Position numbers and translations under genes: made by a program. The notes beneath the pieces were generated by a model. That model had not been told where the DNA came from. It made no database searches and saw nothing but the letters and a program-made list of their open reading frames with translations. Below are positions 56,581 to 64,000 of a stretch of 64,000 nt of DNA, piece after piece (position 1 is the first letter of the stretch; each line of letters begins with the position of its first letter). The DNA comes from Datisca glomerata (Eukaryota; Streptophyta; Magnoliopsida; Cucurbitales; Datiscaceae), in assembly GCA_003255025.1 (NCBI GenBank), contig QANY01008662.1, forward strand, positions 1,175,763 through 1,239,762, given 5' to 3'.

Positions 56581-57145
56581 CTTTCTTCTTGTAAGATATT
56601 TCTTTTGTTAGAGAATTTAAGAAATTTTCTTTCCTTTTAATTTATTTTTGTAAAATATCAATCTCGTGATAACGAGGTTGTGAAACAAATTGAAAAGTTA
56701 TATCTTATGAATTAACAAGACTGGTAATCCCATTTTCATCTATGCTTTTAATAGGATAAAGCATATGTAAGAAAGGATTTCCCAATATAATATCATGGGA
56801 TAAATTCTTAACCATTATAAATGGCATCTCCAGCAGATTCCATTGTTGCAGACAGCAGAATTTTGTAACTTATATTTGACTACAGGTTTTCTACCATCAG
56901 CAGCATTCAGAATTTCGAATTTCTGTTGTTTTAGAGAAATATCGAGAAGGTACAAGTCCTTCATTGATACAGTTTAAGTCAGCACCAGAGTCAACCATAG
57001 CTATAGCTGAGAAAGAGAATTCTTTCCAGACAATAATGGTGACTTTGATATGCCACTTATGAATGATAACTCTATCAATCATATTAATATATGTTAATGA
57101 ATTTAATTCATCTTTTTCTTTTGCAGTACTTGGACTAGGTTCCAA
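56581..57145 (-). pseudogene. Second relic: aspartic protease
   Basis: Frame 57145-56897 (82 codons) contains SAIAMVDSGADLNCINEGLV, the retropepsin active loop (Asp-Ser-Gly), intact here. The following PSRYFSKTTE block is the same as in copies A-D. The flap and linker down to RT (56890-56600) are interrupted by stops. Protease cleavage of the polyprotein would be the role. Confidence 0.85.
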
Positions 57146-57390
57146 GTCTTCCTCTGATCACAGGACTTTTGTATTCCTTTTAATTCTAACACTGTAACTC
57201 TTGATTTAAGAGTATGGAGTTCTGTTTTTAATTCTTTTACCTCATGCATGAATTCATTGATGCATGTATCTTCCATTTTGTCTTCAGAGTGCTTGACTCT
57301 GTTAAGATTTTTTTTCAAGCTATAAGCTTCTGGTTCTTTAAAACGAATACCTATTTCAGGTGTTCTTTTTGTTGAATAATGTTCCAAATA
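57103..57390 (-). pseudogene. Second relic: pre-protease coiled coil
   Basis: Frame 57387-57103 (94 codons) has a heptad-like LKTELHTLKSRVTVLELKG segment and a charged N-terminal part (EIGIRFKEPEAYSLKKNLNR). It corresponds to the coiled-coil linker in copies B-D. It overlaps the protease frame in another phase, showing a frameshift between them. Confidence 0.7.
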
Positions 57391-57936
57391 TTGTTGGAGT
57401 AGATTCCTTTTTTCTGTTGGATCTGTAATTTTATCAGTGATATCAAGGATAAAATTTTCCTCTATGGTCAGAAGAAATAATCCATTTGCCTTACATAAGG
57501 TTTTATAATAATCACAGTTTCCATCACAATCAGAACTATAATTGTCTGGTTGGGTATCTGATTGCTCAGATCTTGTTTCATAATCTTCATTATAATTCTC
57601 TATAAGAGATACTTGAAGATCTATTTTTTCGTCTTCAGAGTCTGATAAGAATAATTTTTCTAAGGACTTTTTAATCCTTCATCAATGGACAAACTATTAA
57701 TTTTCTTTTTCATTTTACACTTATTAGCGTAATGGCCCACTTTATGACAACGCCAACAGACAGGCATAGTCTTTGGTTTGGACGATTGTGCATTATTGTC
57801 CTGTTTAGGGCGTTGAAACCTTTTCTTTTCTCTTTTGTCTTTTTTTGACAGGAAATCATTTTATTTTCGATAAGACTTATTAGTCTTGTTTTTTTCTTTT
57901 CTCAGATGATCCTGGACCAATAGGAGGTAATCCCAT
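57391..57936 (-). pseudogene. Second relic: capsid-end zinc knuckle and Cys-rich linker
   Basis: A complete CCHC knuckle, CWRCHKVGHYANKC, is encoded by the complement of 57717-57758 (C-x2-C-x4-H-x4-C intact). A basic Lys/Arg-rich stretch precedes it (57770-57905). An acidic linker and a Cys cluster (SSDCDGNCDYYKTLC) follow near 57490-57640. This knuckle binds pregenomic RNA in caulimovirid capsid proteins. Short interruptions occur. Confidence 0.85.
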
Positions 57937-58772
57937 CTATTCACAAAAATCACCGACTATCTTTTTACTAAGGATTTTATCCTTTTGAATTTGTCTATGT
58001 AATTTTATTTCATTACACAAATTAATTCTTTCTGATGTAATTTCAGAAGCTAAGTCACCATAAGTGTAAGCGGAGTAAGGAATAACTCCATTATTCTTTT
58101 GCTTAATCCTGTTACGGATCCTTTCAGCAAAGAAATGTGGTAATCCTGAAAGGAATTTTTTCTTCCAGAAATCATGTTGACTATCTTCTCGTGTAAATAT
58201 TTTAGAGAAGAACACATCTTTATACCACTTGAATTGAGATAAGTTATGGCAACGTAAATTCATTAATTGCTCTTGGATTTTATCCAACAATAATGATGTT
58301 GTGCCAATGAAATGTTTCGCTATAGTATATAATAGCGTATTCACACAGTCAGTTGTATTGACTGGTTGGTTATTAACCATTTCTATTTTTAATGCCTGAA
58401 GAATATGAGTTTTTGCTTCTTCAGGGAGATAAAAATCCCACTAACCTTTCAGCTGGCCAATAAAGCCTTGAATTATGGCTTTTGCAATATTTTGGTCTGA
58501 ATTTTACTATTTGCTTTACAAGCAGTCGTATACATAGTCATATAATGTATGATTGTTTGCATTTGATATTCAGACATACCATCAATATTCCATTCATTAA
58601 TGGATCGACCATCAAATTCGACAGTAATGTAATTGTCATGTTGTTCCAGTTGAAGATCAACAGGAGTAGGCTGATGGTAATACGGCTTGGCTGGAACATT
58701 ATAAACAAGTTTCTTTTTATAAGAAGATATTTTATTCACCTGATAAGGTGTTTGTTGTTCGGATTCGAACAT
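57937..58772 (-). pseudogene. Second relic: capsid protein
   Basis: Frames 58772-58473 and 58380-57937 cover the coat-protein domain: NEWNIDGMSEYQMQTIIHYM, then KKKFLSGLPHFFAERIRNRI and GDLASEITSERINLCNEIKL, followed within about 180 bp by the zinc knuckle. The arrangement matches caulimovirid coat proteins (helical core then CCHC). A stop or frameshift lies at 58380-58473. It is the only capsid sequence in the window. Confidence 0.82.
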
Positions 58773-59722
58773 TTATTGTAATTGATTAACCTGGTTTTCA
58801 GGATCAGAATTATGCTCAACTTCTGATTCAGAATCCTTTTGAGATTCTTTACCTAAAGGAGCAACATCCATTTCTTTCAAACCAAGATTTTTTAATCTTT
58901 TAACAATTTCATCCACCATTTCGGATGACTCTTGAGTTTGTAATTTAAACTCAGTTTTCTCCGTAGACATAGGTTTAAATAAAACCTTTTGTTCAATCGG
59001 CGGGGGTTTTAAAGTTGTAGGTGGCTCAAAATTAGCCACTACTTTCTGTTCAACACGAGTTAATTGATTACCAATCGTTTGAAGAGAAAGATTTGTAAAA
59101 TTGTTTTGTTCCACAACAGCCTCTATGTTACTACTTTTTCTAAAAGGAGTAGCAAGAACCTCATCTTTGTCTATTTGAATAGTTAAATTAACTGTAGGAG
59201 GATGAATACTACGAATAATAGTTCCTCTTTTGTAACAAAATTTTGATATGTAGATTCAATAGTAGAAATACATTTTTGATGTTCAAAATTAGGGAAAGGA
59301 CGGTTTTCACTCTGGTAAAATTGTTTCATAAAATCAAATAAATCACTAATTTCACCAGTTCCTTTAATAAAATATTTATACATTGAAAACCATTTTTTAT
59401 GTCCTTCTTTATTCTTTTTAGAATAGAACCATTTTCTTTTAATGTCATTAGTAGAAGAATAAAATCATTCTTTTGCTAACCCTTGAATAGGAAATTCAAA
59501 GTCGTTTTCTTCAAGTGTGAGAGCATTAACTCCATAAACACTTCTATCATCATACCCCATATCAGATGGAGTTGGTGATTGCCTATTAGGCTGAGATCTG
59601 GAAGTACCAGAAATGGAAGGTGGTAATTCAACCTTATACTCTGGTTGATTTACACCATCAGATGTGAATTTTGTACCTAATAAGGTATCTTTTTCGAACT
59701 GAGAAAGGGGAACAGAGGACAT
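58773..59722 (-). pseudogene. Second relic: spacer between movement protein and capsid
   Basis: Three open pieces, 59722-59465, 59383-59183 and 59114-58773, with stops between. They hold a Ser/Pro-rich region (ISGTSRSQPNRQSPTPSDMG), a KKW-like MYKYFIKGTGEISDLFDFMK block and a coiled-coil-like FTNLSLQTIGNQLTRVEQKV block, then a Lys/Glu-rich tail. Function is unknown; the pieces give the reference layout used to place the fragments in copies A-E. Confidence 0.75.
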
Positions 59723-59824
59723 AGAATTACGTCCTAAGTTCAGATGAGCAATCCTCTGATTAGAGAATTTTATTTCAACATCCCCATCAGGGTGTTCAAT
59801 AATTTCTTCTAACTCTCTGCTTTC

Positions 59825-60300
59825 CTATTTAACAGGTTCAGAGGCTTTCTCAAGGACCCATTTCTCAGGTAAATTAACATGATCCCAAGTGATTGTCTTG
59901 GGTACTTTCAAATTTCTTTTAGACAAATTCATAATAAACAAAGTTATAGAACGTCGATGTTGTAAAGGAATTTCCTTTATACTAGGAACAACAGTGTTCA
60001 TCACTTTGTATTGAATCATGTAAATAACGATTATATTTTTTGCACCTTGCATCATGTTAAAACCATCAGATTTAATATCAAGACATAATGCATGCATTAG
60101 AGTGGGATCTGTGAGGGACAATGTCAAATTCAGAAAACACGAAAAATATATAAGTCCATCACAAAGACTTGATTCAATTATAGCTAATAAGGAATCATGA
60201 AACGGAGGCATCCCAAACAAAAAATCGAAGGAAATTGAACTCAATGTCTGCGTCTAAGCAAATCGAAGAAAAAAAATTATATTTTAACAGAGGAAAGGTT
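59825..60300 (-). pseudogene. Second relic: movement protein
   Basis: Frame 60244-59825 (139 codons) has ESSLCDGLIYFSCFLNLTLS, LSLTDPTLMHALCLDIKSDG and LKVPKTITWDHVNLPEKWVL. These are conserved blocks of the 30K-type movement protein of this virus group and match copy B at 8865-9180. The N-terminal part is missing or lies as a few codons up to about 60300. The copy has lost its promoter, leader and primer site. Confidence 0.82.
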
Positions 60301-60420
60301 AGGGTTTCGACTTTCACTAAAGTGAGGGAAATACTAAAGTTCCACCATTATCATCTTTTCCTACCGTTAAAGAAATATCCAAGGAGAAGTTTGAGTGTTG
60401 TTTGTCTTTCTTGAATATGA

Positions 60421-61231
60421 TTATTCAACACAGTCAGTCAGAGACATTTTGATACCACTTTCTATCATTTTCCCAGCGACAAACAGATAAGATATGTGGG
60501 GGGAAGGGAAAAACGAAGACAACTTGATGAAAGACCCAAAGGAGCTGGGTAAACTGCAATTCTTTTTTTCATTCTTTATTTTGTCTATCTTGAGTATAAC
60601 TGATGTAGCAAAAATTTCAAAAAAATCTAACAATATCAAATATTATTGAATCACGCAGGATTGTTAGTAATTCGATCTTTTATAGAATTAGGGAGAAGTT
60701 GAGATTATAAGGATTTATGCAACAATATCATCCAAAAACTATCAAAAAAATTAGTCACTTTCGGAGGCTCGAAAGCTGTTTTCGCTAGTTTTGGGTATTT
60801 TTGTAATTTTTTCTTTCTTTTATATTTATAGTTTTCTTAAACAGTTTTAATACATTTTGTTTAGCGTTTTTTCCACAGATTTTGGATGATATTGTGGGAG
60901 ACGTTTTCTCTATAATTCAAATTTTTGGTATTTCGTGATTTATCGAAATTTTTATCTAAATCCTGATAATCTCATAATTCAACAGATTTTTAGAATATTG
61001 AATTATTGACAATCGTACGAGATTCAACAGTATTTGATATTGTTAGGTTTTCTTGAGGTTTTCGCTGCATCAATAACCCACCCCAGTGAGAAAAGTGCAT
61101 TATACTTTCTATCATTTTCCCAACAACCAAACAAACATAAATCTGAGGAGAAGGGAAAACAAAGAAAACTGGATGACAGATTCAAAGGAGCATGCAAATA
61201 TTGTATTTCATGCTTTATTTGTTTATCTTGA
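60421..61231. repeat. Foldback element within a direct repeat
   Basis: An inverted repeat has arms at about 60597-60740 and 60900-61078 (TGATGTAGCAAAAATTTC against the complement of GGTTTTCGCTGCATCA, then CTAACAATATCAAATA on both). ATAAC flanks both ends (60592-60596 and about 61074-61078), a possible 5-bp target duplication. A pair of direct repeats lies outside the arms: 60455-60596 and 61100-61231 (ACTTTCTATCATTTTCCCA in both). Short open frames on both sides of the arms are mirror images. Confidence 0.65.
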
Positions 61232-61324
61232 TTTTATCATTTCTCGTCTCCTCAAACCCTACCACTTCCAATGAGACCCACTATAGGAAAAAGAATAATG
61301 TTTCCTCTGCAACTTTCAAAGGAC

Positions 61325-62085
61325 TTGTTATTATTTCCTCAACTCTTTTATTGACTGTGAATAAGAAAGCCATTATAGTGAATTGTCTCGAACAATCACA
61401 AGTCTTATTCAATGACTCATGTCATTGAATATCTGGCCAAGTTAATTTATTCACACACTCATCAACAAACCATAAGGTGATATAGTTGTTTTCACAATCC
61501 AACCATGAATTTTCATATCTGTGAATCACGTAACTCCTACTTATTAAATTACAATCCCAACAGTCAGGGTATTGCCCATCAATTCGAACTCACTCATTTG
61601 ACATATCAAAGATTGCAAGTAACTAAGTCAAGTTACATATTTGCCTCAGGATTAAGGTAATTATGAAAATACTCTCAAGGTGTAACAATTAGATTTAAAG
61701 CTAGGTAAACAGTTTTGGGCTCTAAACTAATTTGTTACCGGTCTATTCAACATGTTCATAACATATCTAGGTTAACCATTTGAGTCTCCACTCTTATGCT
61801 CCAAGACTGACATCCAACGGTTCCCTAACAGTCGTTATCGGATTCGATTGCCCAATCAATCCTAAGACTGCGAATATCATTATGAACTACTTTAGAAGAA
61901 TTCGTCTGGCTTATGTCTTCACTCTTCTTTTGTTGACAATAGTTCCAAGACTTGAGTAATTTATAAACACACTTTAACTTTAAATAAAACTTTCAATTTA
62001 TTCATAAAAAATTTATTAATACAAATGTCTGAAAAATAACTAAACATAAATAAATAGTTATTACACGCTACTTTATGAACATATT
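61325..62085 (-). repeat. Truncated solo copia LTR, same family as 20913-22725
   Basis: The sequence matches 22000-22725 over its whole length: CAATGACTCATGTCAT, TTTGACATATCAAAGATTGC and a long colinear series to ATTACACGCTACTTTATGAACA at 62063-62084, the LTR head. The LTR tail half (equivalent to 20913-22000) is missing. Orientation is minus, like the large element. No internal region is attached. Confidence 0.85.
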
Positions 62086-62590
62086 ACAACAATTAATCGC
62101 TTGACACTTCACTTCTTCTTATTTAAAAATATTATATAATGTATTTATGTAAATATTTTTTTGTTTAGAATTTAAAACAATGAGATTGAAGATGATTATA
62201 TCACCTAGTAGTAGGATGGAGTCACTAAAATAGAGATTAAATGCTTGAGATAATCAGAATTTCTTTGATCAATTATGCTGGGAGATTCATATTTAAAAAT
62301 TCTTATAGTTGCCTCATAAATCACAACCCACACCCAAAACTCCCATAATCTATTTGCACTTTCACCGCTTCTAAACAGACTCTCTTCAAAACCTACACAC
62401 ATATATTTGTTTTTTAAACAATAAAATATTTTTTTATTGAGTGACAGCGTACGTGCTGAACAGGTATATAATCCTCGTCGAGCCACGTGTATAATAGAGA
62501 ACCAATCATAGGAAAATGTGAAGACTGCCATCGTGGAAGAATGGGAAAAGGAGAATCAAGACCGTAGACGTGATATGACGATTAGAGTTG
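62086..62590. other. No recognised feature
   Basis: AT-rich intergenic DNA with a 108-codon minus-strand frame (62531-62205) that I do not recognise and that has no supporting motif. No promoter or repeat structure is evident. Confidence 0.5.
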
Positions 62591-63565
62591 ACTTAGTAAT
62601 TAAAGCTAATGTACATGATTCTAGGGGGAAATTCTGTATTCCCATAAATAAAGTGATAATCTCACAATACGGGGATATTTTCCCATGAATTATGATAATT
62701 CCATTCTGGGAGATATTTCAATAGATTATGTAAAAGCCTATAAATAAAGGCTGGTTGTGAGCACTCTTATTCAATACAATCCAAGCAAAATTCATCCATA
62801 GCATCATTACTATTATTTCTCTTTTTTTTTTTTTTACTTTTTGAGTGTGAGGAAAAAATCATTTACATTTTAGTGCTTTCATTGAGAGTGGGGAGAAAAC
62901 CTGGAGAGAAACTCTTCCAAAGCCAAACGATGCATATAACCAAATTGAACGTTGCCCTCAACGAAGGAAATAGAATTGGGAACGGGGAGGATCACGTCGA
63001 TCAACCCACTCTGCCAATTGAGATGCTCTAGATGATCCTAATTGGGATGTAGGAGATGGAGCAGAGGAATGATGAAACTCTGCAGAATGCATGGCGAATG
63101 GTGCATGACCAAATCAATGCGTTACAACGGGAATTTGCACAGACACGTGCGGAGGTTAGCCAACGAACCAACAATGAGGAACAAGAAAACCATTCAGAGG
63201 GAGGTGATCAAGAGGCTAGACGGGAAGATAAGAGAACATCAAGAATGAGTAGCATGAAGACGGAGAAATCCACTCCTAACTTCATATGAAAGAGACAACG
63301 AGAGAAGTCCGTCCACTGAAAGCTATAAGAGAAGAGGTGTGGAAGAGATACTGGATAGAAAGATGACGGAGTTGAGGAATTCGGGGAGTACGAGAAAGGC
63401 CGATCTCTAATCACTCACCAGAACCCCATTAAATCTGAAAAATCTAATCTGGTGGACCATCTTAGACGGTTCAAGCAAGTTATGCCGCTACACATCAAGA
63501 GGACGGGTTGATGTGCAGAATGTTCCCCGCCAGTCTAGACAGAATTACCTTGAAATGGATGTTGG
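62591..63565 (+). mobile_element. Truncated Ty3/gypsy LTR and gag
   Basis: The 5' LTR tail ends CATTTACA at 62867, with TATA box CCTATAAATAAAGG at 62738-62751. A primer-site-like TTTTAGTGCTTTCATTGAGAG follows directly. A gag frame at 63056-63289 has a coiled-coil-like DQINALQREFAQTRAEVSQR and a charged middle. A second gag block (NLVDHLRRFKQVMPLHIKR near 63445-63505) is frameshifted. The element is cut at about 63565 by GC-rich DNA. Nothing further of pol is present. Confidence 0.7.
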
Positions 63566-64000
63566 TCGTCGCGGCGCGTGCGCGTCGGAAGCATGCAGCG
63601 CGTGGCTATTTAAAAAAAATAAACTTTTAATAAAAATCGAATCTTTTGTTAAAACAAAAATTGCAAAACGCCATGATAACAAAAATAAACTTTTTATTGA
63701 AAATTGTTTTCAATCAGTCAGGATCAATTATATATTTATATATTAAATCTGCAACAACAAGGTTAGGATCAAATACCTCTTGTAGTCTTAATCGAGCGTC
63801 CTTGCAAAACCGATTGATCATTCGTCACACGAAACCATTCCAATGATCAGTAGACTCTGAGATCCACACTAAGATCTTCCAAGTCAATCATCAATGTGCT
63901 AAGACGTGTGTGGGCACATAGAATATTACAAGACACTTTTTCTGTCTCTAGATGTACTCAATACATGAGATCTAGAGATTTACTGAGAATGACTTTAGTG
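63566..64000. other. Unassigned sequence, possibly part of another LTR
   Basis: A GC-rich start (63570-63605, with GTGCGCGTCGG) is followed by poly-A-rich runs (63613-63690) and a moderate-GC region (63780-64000). No open frame longer than 77 codons is convincing. The tail has LTR-like composition (GATCCACACTAAGATCTTCC; ACTCAATACATGAGATC) but no end is within the window. Confidence 0.35.

Noticed and set aside
62205..62531. 108-codon minus-strand frame as a hypothetical gene
   Set aside because: No motif, no promoter and no conservation visible; retained only as an unexplained frame in a gap entry.

Overview
The window looks like nuclear DNA of a flowering plant, probably a eudicot and possibly woody (the finer placement is a guess). 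It is AT-rich and has one intact intron-containing nuclear gene for a chloroplast early light-induced protein (ELIP, 52611-53307). Almost everything else is decayed mobile or viral DNA: plant pararetrovirus relics (Caulimoviridae), Ty1/copia and Ty3/gypsy retrotransposons, and a CACTA DNA transposon. I see no bacterial operons, tRNA, rRNA or CRISPR.

Region 1 (1-20.9 kb) is a mosaic of at least five partial pararetrovirus copies in alternating orientation: A (+, 1-1.8 kb), B (+, 3.4-9.3 kb), C1 and C2 (-, 9.3-13.1 and 13.1-16.1 kb), D (-, 16.1-19.4 kb), E (+, 19.4-20.9 kb), plus a minus-strand scrap at 1.85-3.4 kb. The reconstructed order is promoter, leader, tRNA-Met-type primer site, movement protein, spacer, (capsid lost in every copy), coiled coil, aspartic protease, reverse transcriptase, RNase H and a second ORF of unknown function ('ORF2'). 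This resembles petuvirus/florendovirus-type endogenous pararetroviruses. Several breakpoints lie at or within a few bases of the primer-binding site. Copies A, C1 and C2 share a 'module X' between RNase H and ORF2, a shortened RNase H and a ruined YIDD box, so they form a defective sub-lineage.

Region 2 (20.9-32.4 kb) is a minus-strand Ty1/copia element with one ordinary 1.8-kb LTR on the left. The right LTR is grossly rearranged and holds five head-to-tail copies of a 795-bp LTR segment in inverted orientation. A 760-bp fragment of the same LTR family lies at 61.3-62.1 kb. A separate copia relic sits at 33.1-34.0 kb.

Region 3 (34.0-52.0 kb) is a plus-strand Ty3/gypsy element of Tat/Ogre type: LTR, gag, protease, RT, a nearly deleted RNase H, integrase with two zinc-binding-like segments, an eight-copy 111-bp minisatellite, an antisense plant-mobile-domain (PMD) pseudogene and the 3' LTR. 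The 3' LTR is split by a 4985-bp CACTA-type element with a 3-bp TGA target duplication. The gypsy LTR ends about 420 bp upstream of the ELIP TATA-like box.

Region 4 (53.3-64 kb) has AT-rich intergenic DNA, a second and different pararetrovirus relic on the minus strand (55.6-60.25 kb) that keeps movement protein, capsid, CCHC knuckle, protease and RT but has lost RNase H and ORF2, a foldback element inside a direct repeat (60.45-61.23 kb), the copia LTR fragment, a truncated gypsy LTR plus gag (62.6-63.57 kb) and an unassigned tail.
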